From Bacteroidales bacterium (GTDB lineage Bacteria; Bacteroidota; Bacteroidia; Bacteroidales; P3), in the NCBI GenBank assembly GCA_017448185.1, contig JAFSLX010000003.1:1-47957 (forward strand): 47,957 nucleotides of DNA, read 5' to 3'. The position numbers and the translations under genes are program-made. The notes beneath the pieces are model-generated. The model ran no database searches, was not told where the DNA came from, and saw only the letters and a list, made by a program, of their open reading frames with translations. This document shows, in pieces, positions 32,463 through 42,013 of the stretch (positions are counted from its first letter, which is position 1; each line of letters opens with the position of its first letter).

Positions 32463-33565
32463 TGAACGACAATAGGTTTGACGACATAAGACCCTACTAC
32501 GACAGCGAACTTCCCGAAGCGTTGAAAAGGATTGCAGCATGGGAATTGTTTCCGCAGGTGGCGCGTTTCATCTACCCCGACCTGAGTGCCGACGAAGCCC
32601 GGAAACGCCTTTACGAGACCGAAACCATCCACGGCCTGCAGTCTACCTTTATGAACGATGCCATCAAACGCATCATCGACAATACCACCTCGGGCTTCAC
32701 CTATACGGGTGCGGACCATTTGAAGCGCGGACAAAGCTACCTTTTCATCTCGAACCATCGCGATATAACCCTCGACGCATTCCTGCTGCAACATGTGCTG
32801 ATCGAGCGCAAAGGGCAGACCTCATACATTGTCTTTGGCGACAACCTGCTCTCGCTGCCGATAATGACCGACTTGTTCCGCAGCAACCGTTTGATTCGCA
32901 CCGACCGTGGCGGCACACGTCGCGCCTATTATCTCGGGCTGCAGCACCTGTCGGAATATATGCACTACCTGATTGAACAAGAGCACCAATCGGTATGGAT
33001 TGCCCAGCGCAACGGCCGTGGGAAAGACGGCATCGACCGCACCGCACCTGCCATTATCAAGATGTTGGCTCTCGGCAGCAACCAGGATTCACTGCAGGCA
33101 TTGGTCAACCTGCACATTGTACCGATGAGCATCTCGTACGAATGGGACCCATGCGACCTGATGAAAGTCAACGAACTGTACCAGAGTCGCCAAGGCGAAT
33201 ACCACAAAGCCCCCGACGAGGATCTCAACAGCGTAGTGACCGGCATTATTGCCCCAAAGGGCAAGGTACACCTCAGCATCGGCACGCCAATGACACGCGC
33301 CGAGCTATGCCCACCCGAAGGCGTGGAGTTGGCCGACCATGTGGCCACGCAACTCGACCGACGCATACAAGGGGCTTACAGTCTGATGTCGACCAACTAC
33401 CTGGCCTACGACATGCTTAATGGCACCCATAAATACCATAATAAGTATACCGAGAAGATAAAGCACCAGTTCGAACAGCGGCTTGAACAGTTGGCACATC
33501 CCGAAAAACAACAGATACTGATTGAGATGTACGCCAATCCTGTTATTTCAGCACTCAAACTATGA
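32462..33565 (+). CDS. Glycerolipid acyltransferase (PlsC/PlsB-like)
   Basis: The acyltransferase motif I NHRDITLDAF (HxxxxD) is near residue 100. It is followed by FRSNRLIRTDRGG and, further on, WIAQRNGRGKDGIDRTAPA, the phosphate-binding block. At about 367 residues it is longer than a classical PlsC and lacks membrane segments. It overlaps gpsA by one base, so its acceptor is probably glycerol-3-phosphate or its 1-acyl form. The frame is open far upstream inside gpsA, but ATG 32462 is the coupled start. The 3' end overlaps the convergent helicase gene by 6 bases. Confidence 0.85.
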   Translation: MNDNRFDDIRPYYDSELPEALKRIAAWELFPQVARFIYPDLSADEARKRLYETETIHGLQSTFMNDAIKRIIDNTTSGFTYTGADHLKRGQSYLFISNHRDITLDAFLLQHVLIERKGQTSYIVFGDNLLSLPIMTDLFRSNRLIRTDRGGTRRAYYLGLQHLSEYMHYLIEQEHQSVWIAQRNGRGKDGIDRTAPAIIKMLALGSNQDSLQALVNLHIVPMSISYEWDPCDLMKVNELYQSRQGEYHKAPDEDLNSVVTGIIAPKGKVHLSIGTPMTRAELCPPEGVELADHVATQLDRRIQGAYSLMSTNYLAYDMLNGTHKYHNKYTEKIKHQFEQRLEQLAHPEKQQILIEMYANPVISALKL

Positions 33566-34999
33566 TTCTTCGAAGAAACGCGGCTCGAAGTTGAGCAGAT
33601 AAACCCTGTCAGTGGCACGCGTGAAAGCAGTGTAGAGCCAGCGCAAGTAATCGCGATCCAAAGGATTATCGCCAAGGAACCCTTGGTCGATGATGACCGT
33701 GTTCCACTGCCCACCCTGCGTCTTATGGCAGGTTAGGGCATAGGCGAACTTCACCTGCAAAGCATTGTAATAGGGATTCTGGCGCAGTTCGCGGAGGCGG
33801 TCGGCCTTGTTGGGCAGGTCGGCATAATCCTCCATCACGTTGTTGAATAGCCGATTAGCCTCTTCTGCGGTGAGCGAGGGCGACTCAGAATAAAGCGTGC
33901 TGAGCAGCAGCTTGCAATCGCGTGGCTCTTCGTCGGGATAGTCGACAAAACGCAAGGTGGCATCGGCAAAACGAAAGCCATAGAGTTCCTGCACATTTCT
34001 GACACTGAGCACTTCAACGATGTCACCATTGGCGATGAAGCCGATGGACGATTCGCTGTCGAGCCAATAATAATTGTTCTTGACTACCATCAGAAAGTCG
34101 CCGGCATTGACCTCCTCTTCACGGAAGAGGACACTGTTGCGGATGCCTTGATTGAAAAGGTTGGCGCGCTTGTTCGAGCGGCAGATAACTGCCACCTGTT
34201 CCAACGAGTAGTTCGAATATTCGCGATAGAGCGTTTCCATCAGATCCTCGCCCTGCAGACGTATTACGTCGTTCGCGGCGGCAAGGTCGAACAGTGGCAG
34301 CGAAGCCTCCTCGCCCTCAAGAAGCGTGGCCACTTGCGAACGCAAGGCAGTGGCATTCATCAGTATGCCGGACATTTGCTGTTGTCGCACCACCTCGGTC
34401 AGTTGAAGGCTATAGACATTCAGCCCGAAAGCAGCCGAAAGATACTGTTCGTCCAACGCAGGGCTTTCGCTCTGCCCCACAGGAGGAAGCTGTGCCGTGT
34501 CGCCAATAAGCATCAAACGGCAATGATTACCCTCATAGACATAGTCGATCAAATCCTCGAGCAGGCTCTTGTGGGTCGACAACGATTCGAGCCCAATCAT
34601 CGAAGCCTCGTCAACCACAAAGAGCGTGTAGGCATGCTTGTTGATGGCGCGCACCGTGCGGATTTTGCCCGATGCATCAGCAGCCGTCATATAAATTTTC
34701 TTATGAATGGTGAAAGCAGTGCGCTTGGAATAGCCGGAAAGGACCTTGGCTGCACGTCCTGTGGGAGCCAGCAGGACCGAGTGAACACGCAACTGAGGCA
34801 ACACCTGAATCAACGCCGAGACCAGGGAAGTCTTACCCGTACCGGCATAGCCTTTCAACAAAAAAATCGACCGTGGGTCGGAGTCGAAAAGGAACTGTGC
34901 CATAGAAGCACAAAAATCCCGTTGTCCGCAGGTAGGCGTGTGCGGGAAACGGGATAAGATTAATTGCGAGACTGATTGTGCTATACTCGCAGCGGCCAC
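33560..34999 (-). CDS. RecD-like ATP-dependent DNA helicase
   Basis: A 479-residue superfamily 1B helicase. Walker A is LKGYAGTGKTS (about 48-58); APTGRAAKVL is motif Ia. Walker B is FVVDEASMIG, then LIGDTAQLPPVG (motif III), and near the end ALTCHKTQGGQWNTVIID and WLYTAFTRATDRVYLL (motifs V and VI). There is no nuclease domain and no RecB/RecC gene nearby. Such stand-alone RecD-like (AAA_30 plus UvrD_C_2) proteins are common in Bacteroidota. The role is presumably DNA repair or replication restart. It starts 4 bases after secG on the same strand. Confidence 0.9.
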   Translation of the reverse strand: MAAASIAQSVSQLILSRFPHTPTCGQRDFCASMAQFLFDSDPRSIFLLKGYAGTGKTSLVSALIQVLPQLRVHSVLLAPTGRAAKVLSGYSKRTAFTIHKKIYMTAADASGKIRTVRAINKHAYTLFVVDEASMIGLESLSTHKSLLEDLIDYVYEGNHCRLMLIGDTAQLPPVGQSESPALDEQYLSAAFGLNVYSLQLTEVVRQQQMSGILMNATALRSQVATLLEGEEASLPLFDLAAANDVIRLQGEDLMETLYREYSNYSLEQVAVICRSNKRANLFNQGIRNSVLFREEEVNAGDFLMVVKNNYYWLDSESSIGFIANGDIVEVLSVRNVQELYGFRFADATLRFVDYPDEEPRDCKLLLSTLYSESPSLTAEEANRLFNNVMEDYADLPNKADRLRELRQNPYYNALQVKFAYALTCHKTQGGQWNTVIIDQGFLGDNPLDRDYLRWLYTAFTRATDRVYLLNFEPRFFEES

Positions 35000-35002
35000 A
35001 AA

Positions 35003-35329
35003 TTACTGCTGTTCGGCAACCGGAGCGGCAGTGTTGTTGTTCTGCACGGGGCTCACATCGTTGCCAGTAGTGGTAACCTCGGTTTCAAGGGTGTTGGCGG
35101 TATGCGCACGGGGAATCGACACCGTGGCGGCAAGGCTGAGCACCACAAGAATAATGGCCAGCCACCAAGTGGCTTTCTCGAGGAAGTCGGCAGTCTGGCG
35201 GACACCCATCACCTGGGTGGGAGCGGCGAAATTAGCGGCCAACCCACCACCTTTCGAGTTCTGGACCAAAACCACAAGTGCAAGCAGAATGCTAACAATC
35301 AGAATAAGGATTACGATAAAGGTATACAT
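35003..35329 (-). CDS. secG: Preprotein translocase subunit SecG
   Basis: A 108-residue protein with two membrane segments (FIVILILIVSILLALVVLV and WWLAIILVVLSLAATV), with the SecG loop between them: QNSKGGGLAANFAAPTQVMGVRQTADFLEKATWWLA. It is part of the SecYEG channel in the inner membrane. A periplasmic or cytoplasmic tail rich in Thr/Asn/Ala follows, usual in this phylum. It lies between the TPR-like gene and the helicase with spacings of 12 and 3 bases. Confidence 0.93.
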   Translation of the reverse strand: MYTFIVILILIVSILLALVVLVQNSKGGGLAANFAAPTQVMGVRQTADFLEKATWWLAIILVVLSLAATVSIPRAHTANTLETEVTTTGNDVSPVQNNNTAAPVAEQQ

Positions 35330-35341
35330 GTCTTTTTATTT

Positions 35342-35926
35342 TTATTTACTATTTAATAATGATTCTAATTTTTCAATTCGGGGTGCAAAAATACTATTTT
35401 TTTCGGGATTGTGAGCCAATAAATTCTTATAAATTGCCAAAGCCTTGGCATACTTACCCTGTTTCTCAAGTATAACTGCCAGAGTTTCAGTGCCAATGGA
35501 TTCATCTTCCGAGAGACTATTTTTGTCGGTCAAATCAGCGTCGGCATTGCCTGTTTCGCTCATTTTTTGCTCATCTGCAGGAGTCATTTGGAGAAAATTC
35601 GACAGAATGACACTCTTGGGGGCCGTTTTGAACGAAACTTCTTGAAAAGTATTGATTTCGTTCAAGATATCAAATGGCTGCTCGTCGACTGTGGGCTTCA
35701 CCGAATTAATCAAAGAATCGATACGTCCCATATCACACACGGCCAAAGCCACCGCACGGCGTTCCTCGGGGGTGTCAAAGTGGAAAGCGCGGTCGGCCAG
35801 CAACGCCATTGCCGAGACTATCGACGAATGGGGGTATTTAGCAGACATGGCATGCAGCCATCCACGTTCCTGCGAAGTGAATTTTACCGGATTGGCCACT
35901 CGTTCGGCAAATTGCTTTTTGTCCAT
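35342..35926 (-). CDS. Hypothetical protein with a C-terminal TPR-like repeat
   Basis: A 194-residue soluble protein; no signal peptide. The N-terminal part (WLHAMSAKYPHSSIVSAMALLADRAFHF) is helical. The middle (about 85-140) is low-complexity and acidic. The end holds one tetratricopeptide-type repeat (TLAVILEKQGKYAKALAIYKNLLAHNPEKNSIFAPRIEKLE). Proteins of this plan precede secG in other Bacteroidota, but I know no function. The RBS GGAGACAG sits just before the ATG. A -7-like TACATTTG lies on the minus strand near 35985. Confidence 0.75.
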   Translation of the reverse strand: MDKKQFAERVANPVKFTSQERGWLHAMSAKYPHSSIVSAMALLADRAFHFDTPEERRAVALAVCDMGRIDSLINSVKPTVDEQPFDILNEINTFQEVSFKTAPKSVILSNFLQMTPADEQKMSETGNADADLTDKNSLSEDESIGTETLAVILEKQGKYAKALAIYKNLLAHNPEKNSIFAPRIEKLESLLNSK

Positions 35927-36117
35927 CTACTGTCTCCTTTTTTCCTTTCAATTAACAACTTTTTGCATTCAAAAAACGATTTGCAAATGTACAAATATTT
36001 TTTCAATTGGAAAAACAAGAATTTATTTTCATATCAGTAAATACTAACATTCAATTGTTTACAAAATAATTTCACGGTCAGGAATCATTTTTTTATCACC
36101 ATATAAAAAAATTTGTG

Positions 36118-36125
36118 TACTTTTG
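36118..36125 (+). promoter_or_regulatory. -7 promoter element (TACTTTTG) of rpmH
   Basis: TACTTTTG matches the consensus 70 bases before the rpmH ATG. The 268-base gap 35927-36194 is a divergent promoter region, very AT-rich, with no gene. Confidence 0.65.
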
Positions 36126-36194
36126 CAAACTCAAATTCAGCGAAAAAAGTGTCCTGAAAAGAACAAAAGAGAAACAAAATAAATTGGGAATAAT

Positions 36195-36341
36195 ATGAAG
36201 AGAACATTTCAACCGTCACTGAGAAAAAGAGCAAACAAGCACGGTTTCCGCAAGAGAATGTCTACCGCCAACGGTAGAAAAGTGCTGGCCGCCCGTCGCC
36301 GCAAAGGCAGAAAAAGACTGACCGTCTCTGACGAGCGTTAA
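36195..36341 (+). CDS. rpmH: 50S ribosomal protein L34
   Basis: This encodes 48 residues, [20 protein letters not shown] and onward, with the conserved [21 protein letters not shown] core. It is very basic and of normal length. The gene is monocistronic, between its own promoter and the terminator at 36390. In many bacteria rpmH lies beside rnpA and dnaA; here it does not. Confidence 0.96.
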   Translation: MKRTFQPSLRKRANKHGFRKRMSTANGRKVLAARRRKGRKRLTVSDER

Positions 36342-36389
36342 ACAGATACTCCGGTTAAAATGGAGTGCTGAAAGGCTTTGCTATGTAAA

Positions 36390-36411
36390 AGAAGTATTGG
36401 AGGATACTTCT
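36390..36411 (+). terminator. Rho-independent terminator of rpmH
   Basis: An 8-bp stem, AGAAGTAT / ATACTTCT, with loop TGGAGG is followed by nine T. It separates rpmH from rlmD. Confidence 0.88.
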
Positions 36412-36440
36412 TTTTTTTTGTTTTATAACGGTTTGCAAAA

Positions 36441-37868
36441 ATGGGAAGAAGAAACAAACAGTTGCCCCTACTTGAACAGGTAACCATAACGGATGCCGGT
36501 GCCGAAGGAATGGCTGTGGCCAAGGTTGACGGCTTGGTAATTTTCGTGCCCTTTGTCGTCCCAGGCGATGTGGTCGACATCCAGTTATACAAAAAGAAAA
36601 AGAACTATGCCGAAGGGCGTGCTGTCAAGATACACAGCCTTTCGGAACTTCGCGTCGAGGCAAAGTGCCCTCACTTCGGTGTGTGTGGTGGCTGTAAGTG
36701 GCAAACCCTGCGTTACGATGTGCAGCTCGAAGCCAAACAACGGCAGGTCAGGGACAACCTTGAACGCCTTGGTGGCATAGACTGCAGCGGCATGCGACCC
36801 ATCTGCGGTTCGGAAAACATTTATCACTACCGCAACAAGTTGGAATTCACCTTCTCAACACGCTCGTGGCGAACAGTCGACGAACTGCAGCAATCGAACG
36901 GAACAGACCCCGGTGCATTGGGATTCCATGTTCCACAACTATTCGACAAGGTGCTCAACATTGAGCATTGCGTCCTTCAGGCCGACCCAAGCAACGCAAT
37001 TCGCCTGGCCGTACGCAAATACGCACAGGACAACCATCTGGAATACTACGACATCCGCAACCATACCGGTTTCCTACGCAACCTCGTGATTCGCAACAGC
37101 AGCATTGGCCATTGGATGGTCATTGTCATCGTGGCCCAAGACAATCGCGAAAACCTTTTTCCTTTGCTCGACATGTTGCACGCAGAATTCCCGCAAATCA
37201 CTTCGCTCCAATATATTATCAACGAAAAAATGAACGACTCCTATGGCGACCTGCCCGTCGTCACCTATCTCGGCGACAATCACATCAAGGAGTCGATGGA
37301 GGGTTACAACGGTAGCCGAACGCTGCAGTTTATCGTCAATCCTAAATCTTTCTATCAGACCAATTCTGCTCAGGCACAACGGCTTTATAGTTATGTGGCA
37401 GAGCTGGCCGAACTGCGTCCCGACGACACGCTTTACGACCTCTACACCGGCACGGGCACCATCGCTCTTTTCCTTGCCGACAAATGTCGCCGTGTGGTGG
37501 GCATCGAGTATGTCGCCGAAGCCATCGCCGACGCACGCGCCAACGCCCGCCTCAACGGCTTCGACAATGCTACTTTCTACGCTGGCGACATGGCGCAAGT
37601 GCTTACACCGGAATTTGTTGCAGCCAACGGACGACCCGACGTGGTGGTCACCGACCCTCCACGTGCCGGTATGCACGAAAAAGTGTTGGAACAGTTGCTG
37701 CAGATGGCACCGCGCAAAATAGTGTATGTTAGCTGTAACCCAGCCACACAGGCACGTGACTTGCAAATGCTCAGCAGTCGCTACAGAGTGTGTCGCATCC
37801 AACCCGTCGACATGTTCCCCCACACACAACATGTGGAGAACATCGCCGAACTGATTCTGTCAGATTAA
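36441..37868 (+). CDS. rlmD: 23S rRNA (uracil-C5)-methyltransferase RlmD/RumA-type
   Basis: A 475-residue protein of the TrmA/RlmD family. It starts with a TRAM domain (about 10-65). Next are the iron-sulfur Cys of CPHFGVCGGCKWQ (about 75-87) and SAM-binding DLYTGTGTIALF. DPPRAGMHEKVLEQL and IVYVSCNPATQARDLQML carry the catalytic Cys (SCNPAT) and the family ending. It methylates C5 of a uracil in 23S rRNA using SAM; the exact site (1939 or 747) cannot be read from sequence. No promoter was seen other than possible read-through past the rpmH terminator. Confidence 0.92.
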   Translation: MGRRNKQLPLLEQVTITDAGAEGMAVAKVDGLVIFVPFVVPGDVVDIQLYKKKKNYAEGRAVKIHSLSELRVEAKCPHFGVCGGCKWQTLRYDVQLEAKQRQVRDNLERLGGIDCSGMRPICGSENIYHYRNKLEFTFSTRSWRTVDELQQSNGTDPGALGFHVPQLFDKVLNIEHCVLQADPSNAIRLAVRKYAQDNHLEYYDIRNHTGFLRNLVIRNSSIGHWMVIVIVAQDNRENLFPLLDMLHAEFPQITSLQYIINEKMNDSYGDLPVVTYLGDNHIKESMEGYNGSRTLQFIVNPKSFYQTNSAQAQRLYSYVAELAELRPDDTLYDLYTGTGTIALFLADKCRRVVGIEYVAEAIADARANARLNGFDNATFYAGDMAQVLTPEFVAANGRPDVVVTDPPRAGMHEKVLEQLLQMAPRKIVYVSCNPATQARDLQMLSSRYRVCRIQPVDMFPHTQHVENIAELILSD

Positions 37869-38070
37869 CATCTCACCATCTCTATATCATCTCCGTATCA
37901 ACTCCACTTAAAAGCGGTGTTGATGCGAATACGATGCGATATGGGCGTTTTGAAAATACAGTGAAATTTTATTGTATTCATCAAATTGTTTTACAACCAC
38001 TTAAAGCAAAATACGTGTTCAAATGAAAGTTTTTTTAACACTCAAATGTGTATAATACCAAAAAAAGTAT

Positions 38071-38078
38071 TATCTTTG
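38071..38078 (+). promoter_or_regulatory. -7 promoter element (TATCTTTG) of the T9SS protein gene
   Basis: TATCTTTG is an exact match, 123 bases before the ATG at 38201. The gap 37869-38200 (332 bases) contains this promoter and an AT-rich leader with polyA/ATA runs and no gene. Confidence 0.65.
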
Positions 38079-38200
38079 CATATTGTTCCCAAGCGGGCAA
38101 AAAACACGATTAATACCGCAAAATATTGCGTGTCATTGTCTTGCACGGAAACAAAACTAAAAATATAAGGATAATAATAATAAAAATACATACTAAGAAG

Positions 38201-40096
38201 ATGAAAAAAGTATTATTGAGTCTATTCATGGCCATCATCTGCTTGCCTATGGCTTTCGGTCAGACGAAAGGCGACCGCGTTTTTTTGACCCAGAACGAGA
38301 CGGGATGCGGTTCGTTCACGTGGACCATTAACAACGTGACCTATACCGAGGACACCACCGTTATGTATGTCGTCGGCGACACGGTCTACGTGCTCAACCT
38401 GACTGTAAATCCAGCTATTTACGACACTGCCGAGGTCGTCGAAGCGACTGGTACCTGCTTCTATATTGCAGGTAATGACACGCTTGTTTCCAGTGGTATT
38501 CATTATGCCACGTTCAAATCGGCTTCCAACTGCGACAGCATTGTCAAAATCAACCTCACCCTCACTAACGAGGGACTGGTGATCGACGATACATTGGTGA
38601 GCAGCAGCTGCGACAAGTATGTTGCCTCATGGGGTGACACGCTGACCGCCAGCGGCACTTATACACATAGCGAGGCCAACGGTGCCTGCACCAATAACCA
38701 TATGCTGGTGCTGACCATCAACGCCAGTCTCACCGACACCTCTGCAGTTGTAATCGACGAAGTTGAGGCTGGTTGTTCCTATGTCTGGAACGGCACCACC
38801 TATACCGACACTGCAATCCATTATGTCAAACTGCGTTCAGTCGCCGGATGCGACAGCCTTGCCGCCGTCCACGTGCTGAGCTATTCCAACCACAACTACG
38901 ACACTGCGAATGTGGTCGCTTGCGGCAACCAGTACACCTGGTACGGCCGACGCTTCACCAGCGCAGCCCAAGCTGACACCACCATAGTCGCTGGTGAATG
39001 CACTACCGACTATCACTTGAACCTCACCTTCGGCGATGCATACGACACCATCGTCAAGAGTGGTTGCGCCCAGTATGTTTACACGTTCCCCGCCCGTAGC
39101 GGTATTGCCGGTCGCGACACCTCGGAGACCTTCACTACTTCCGGCCTCCACACTACCGACAACAATGGCGTTGAACTCTACTCGAAACACTGGAGCACAG
39201 GCTGCATCACCCACCATGCCCTGCAACTGACCATCGTCGAGCCGCAGCAGCGCGAACGCGACACCGTCACCGTCGTATCAGCCTGCGACAAATACGTTTT
39301 CACCGTCGGCCGTACCTCCTCGGACACTTTGAGAAACGACACCACCTTTACACTGATCCACTACGCCCACGGCAGCAACGGTAGTTCCAGCATCTGCTAC
39401 GACTCAATCGGCACTATCGACCTGACCATCAGACACAGCACCGTGAACGACACCGTCGTCTCCGCTTGCGACACCTTCTACTGGGACTTCAACGACACCT
39501 ATTACACCTTCTCAACCGTCGAAGAGGTGAAAGACACCATTCTGAACGAAGAGGGCTGCAGCGTTATGGGCAAATTGAGACTCACCATCAACCGCACCCC
39601 GACAGTCACCATCGAGGGTAAGACCGTTCTCACCCCCGACGAGACCAGCACCACCCTTACCGCCATCAGCGACGACAGCCACGTTACCTATAAGTGGTAC
39701 AAAGGCACTGCCACCACTCCCGCCAGCACCACCAACAAACTTGAACTGACCGGCATCAACAGCAACATCGATGTGCATCTGGTGACCACCAGCAACAAGA
39801 ACTGCGTGGCCAACAACTGGGTGACCATTACCTCGAACGTCGGCATCGACGAGGTTGAAAATTTGAAAGCCAACATCTACCCCAACCCCACTACCCGCAT
39901 CCTCAAAATCGAGAGTGCCGAAGCCATCCGTGAAGTCGCTATCTTTAATATGATTGGCCAGCAGGTGCTGTCGACCAACGGCAACTCGAACGAGATGCAC
40001 CTCGATCTTGGCAACTTGGCCAACGGCCAGTACACTCTCCGTATCACCTCGGTGAACGGCGACCAGATTACTCGCAAAATCAGCGTCTCCAAATAA
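38201..40096 (+). CDS. Exported repeat protein with T9SS type A sorting domain
   Basis: ATG 38201 gives a proper signal peptide (MKKVLLSLFMAIICLPMAFG); the open frame upstream is leader sequence. The body (about 25-535) is a series of 70-90-residue modules with the pattern SxCDxYxW...GxYxxTxxxxAGCDSxxxLxLTI, each with paired Cys. At the C-terminus (about 555-631) is a type IX sorting domain: IYPNPTTRILKIESAEAIREV, MIGQQVLSTNG and LANGQYTLRITSVNGDQITRKISV. The protein should therefore cross the outer membrane by T9SS and be anchored to A-LPS or released. The modules resemble adhesin-like repeats. A terminator hairpin begins 21 bases after the stop. Confidence 0.9.
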   Translation: MKKVLLSLFMAIICLPMAFGQTKGDRVFLTQNETGCGSFTWTINNVTYTEDTTVMYVVGDTVYVLNLTVNPAIYDTAEVVEATGTCFYIAGNDTLVSSGIHYATFKSASNCDSIVKINLTLTNEGLVIDDTLVSSSCDKYVASWGDTLTASGTYTHSEANGACTNNHMLVLTINASLTDTSAVVIDEVEAGCSYVWNGTTYTDTAIHYVKLRSVAGCDSLAAVHVLSYSNHNYDTANVVACGNQYTWYGRRFTSAAQADTTIVAGECTTDYHLNLTFGDAYDTIVKSGCAQYVYTFPARSGIAGRDTSETFTTSGLHTTDNNGVELYSKHWSTGCITHHALQLTIVEPQQRERDTVTVVSACDKYVFTVGRTSSDTLRNDTTFTLIHYAHGSNGSSSICYDSIGTIDLTIRHSTVNDTVVSACDTFYWDFNDTYYTFSTVEEVKDTILNEEGCSVMGKLRLTINRTPTVTIEGKTVLTPDETSTTLTAISDDSHVTYKWYKGTATTPASTTNKLELTGINSNIDVHLVTTSNKNCVANNWVTITSNVGIDEVENLKANIYPNPTTRILKIESAEAIREVAIFNMIGQQVLSTNGNSNEMHLDLGNLANGQYTLRITSVNGDQITRKISVSK

Positions 40097-41134
40097 ATGG
40101 AACAACGATATTCAATAAAAAGCGTTCGATGCAGCAGCATCGGACGCTTTTTAATAGCACTACTATTGGTGACAAACCTCACCAGTTGTCACAGGGAGAA
40201 AACAATTGTCCTTTCGGGCGAGGCACAAGGCACCTATTACAATGTGCAATACTACGACCCTCAGGGCCGTAACCTTCAGCAAGGTATCGACTCGATATTC
40301 TCCGACTTCGACCAGACAGCATCTCTTTGGGTCGACAATTCGCTCCTGCGGCGCATTAACCGCAATGAGACCGACAGCATCAATTCCCTATTTGCCACGC
40401 TGTTGCAAAAATCAATTGACATCAACCATTATACTGACGGAGCCTTCGATTGCCGCATCGGAAGGCTGGTACAGCTTTGGGGATTCAGTTTCAAGCAGCG
40501 CGAAGAACCCGACAGCATTCGTATCGCCCAACTGTTGCAGGCTGCCCATGCCGACATAAATATTGAGCCTGGACGGATTATCAAACAGGACACCGCCACC
40601 GAACTCGACTTCAATGCCATAGCACAAGGCTACACCTCCGATATGATTGGAGCCTATCTCGAGAGCATGGGAATTACGAATTATCTTATCAATGTAGGTG
40701 GCGAGGTGCTGGCCCATGGCACAAAAGCAGATGGCAAACCATGGAGTGTTGGTGTCGAACGCCCAGCAGAAAACCAATTCAGTGCCCCCGAGGTGCAGAC
40801 CGCAGTTCGACTGGATAATCTTGCATTGGTGACTTCGGGTAACTATCGTAAGTTTTACGAAAAAGACGGAGTAAAATATTCCCACACCATCAACCCTTCG
40901 ACTGGCTATCCAGTAGGCCACTCGCTGCTCAGCGTGTCAGTGGTCGACAGCTGTGCCTGGCGTGCCGATGCCATGGCCACCGCCTATATGGTCATGGGGC
41001 TCGACAGTGCACTTTCCTTCATCCATCAGCACCGCGGTGGTCCTGGCACGGGTGCGGTCTTCTTCATCTACGACAACCACGGCGAAATGCAGACATACGC
41101 CACTCCTGAATTCGAAAGAATAAGAATACATTAA
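40097..41134 (+). CDS. apbE: FAD:protein FMN transferase (ApbE family lipoprotein)
   Basis: An N-terminal lipoprotein signal (LIALLLVTNLTSC) with Cys at about 34 puts it on the periplasmic side of a membrane. ApbE hallmarks: GTYYNVQYYD, DFNAIAQGYTSD, NYLINVGGEVLAHG, WSVGVERP and YSHTINPSTGYP, with the metal/flavin-binding Asp in DAMATAYMVMG. The enzyme attaches FMN to a Thr in proteins such as NqrB/C and RnfG. The start is unusual: bases 40117-40152, inside codons 7-19, form a strong terminator hairpin for the gene before. No other in-frame start precedes the signal peptide. Confidence 0.9.
   Translation: MEQRYSIKSVRCSSIGRFLIALLLVTNLTSCHREKTIVLSGEAQGTYYNVQYYDPQGRNLQQGIDSIFSDFDQTASLWVDNSLLRRINRNETDSINSLFATLLQKSIDINHYTDGAFDCRIGRLVQLWGFSFKQREEPDSIRIAQLLQAAHADINIEPGRIIKQDTATELDFNAIAQGYTSDMIGAYLESMGITNYLINVGGEVLAHGTKADGKPWSVGVERPAENQFSAPEVQTAVRLDNLALVTSGNYRKFYEKDGVKYSHTINPSTGYPVGHSLLSVSVVDSCAWRADAMATAYMVMGLDSALSFIHQHRGGPGTGAVFFIYDNHGEMQTYATPEFERIRIH
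40117..40152 (+). terminator. Terminator hairpin lying inside the apbE N-terminus
   Basis: A 16-bp stem, AAAAAGCGTTCGATGC with GCATCGGACGCTTTTT (one G-T pair), and loop AGCA, ending in TTTTTAATAG. It follows the T9SS gene stop by 20 bases and simultaneously encodes part of the apbE signal peptide. Confidence 0.8.
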
Positions 41135-41145
41135 TAATAATACAT

Positions 41146-42006
41146 ATGAAATCAATGACAGGCTATGCCAAAGTGCAGGCTGCACTCGGCGACAGAAAAC
41201 TCAACATAGAAATCAAGACACTGAACAGCAAACAACTCGACCTCATTGTCAAATTGCCAGCCATTCTGCGTATCCGCGAACTTGAAATAAGGGCCATGCT
41301 TGGACAACTGGAACGCGGCAAAGTGGAACTGACCGTCGCCGAAGAGACCACTGTCGACGGCGGAAATCTCAACGAAGAGCTCCTCGTCAGCCGCTACGGG
41401 GCCCTGAAACGTGTAGCCAATCAGCTCGGGGCTTCCGATGCAACGCTGCTAAGCAGTCTTGTGACCATGCCCGACCTGTGGAACACCGCTGACAACAGCG
41501 AACTCAGCGACGAGGCATGGGATAGCTTCAAGCAGTCACTTCAACAGGCCATCGAACTCACCGACCACTTCCGCGCCGATGAAGGTGCCGTGCTCGAACG
41601 TGATTTCCACAAGCATATCGACCTCATCGAACAGAAACTGAACGAGATTCCCTCTTACGAAAGCGAACGCATCGATACCGCCAAAGAACGCATCCGACGC
41701 TACATGGCCGATGCCGCCATCAAAGATATCGACGAAAACCGCTTTGAGCAGGAACTTATCTACTATCTCGAGAAACTCGATATCACCGAGGAAAAGGTGC
41801 GCCTGCAGAAACATATCGACTATTTCCGCCGCACCATGGCCGATGAGACAGTCTGTGGCAAAAAGCTGGGCTTTGTGGCACAAGAGATGGGACGTGAAAT
41901 CAACACCACCGGCTCGAAAGCCAACCACGTCGAGATTCAGAAACTCGTGGTCGTCATGAAAGACGAACTTGAGAAAATCAAAGAGCAGCTCGGCAACGTA
42001 CTGTAA
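41146..42006 (+). CDS. YicC/YloC-family endoribonuclease
   Basis: A 286-residue protein starting MKSMTGYAKVQ, the invariant YicC opening, and ending with the DUF1732 region DITEEKVRLQKHIDYFRRT, GKKLGFVAQEMGREINTTGSKAN. The family forms hexameric RNases that act on RNA in the cytoplasm (E. coli YicC degrades the small RNA RyhB). The length is standard. It follows apbE by 11 bases and precedes the methyltransferase gene by 7 bases, so the three are probably one operon. Confidence 0.92.
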   Translation: MKSMTGYAKVQAALGDRKLNIEIKTLNSKQLDLIVKLPAILRIRELEIRAMLGQLERGKVELTVAEETTVDGGNLNEELLVSRYGALKRVANQLGASDATLLSSLVTMPDLWNTADNSELSDEAWDSFKQSLQQAIELTDHFRADEGAVLERDFHKHIDLIEQKLNEIPSYESERIDTAKERIRRYMADAAIKDIDENRFEQELIYYLEKLDITEEKVRLQKHIDYFRRTMADETVCGKKLGFVAQEMGREINTTGSKANHVEIQKLVVVMKDELEKIKEQLGNVL

Positions 42007-42013
42007 CACAGTC

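Noticed and set aside
40097..40116. Later apbE start after the terminator hairpin
   Set aside because: No in-frame ATG, GTG or TTG lies between the hairpin and the lipoprotein signal that would leave the signal intact.
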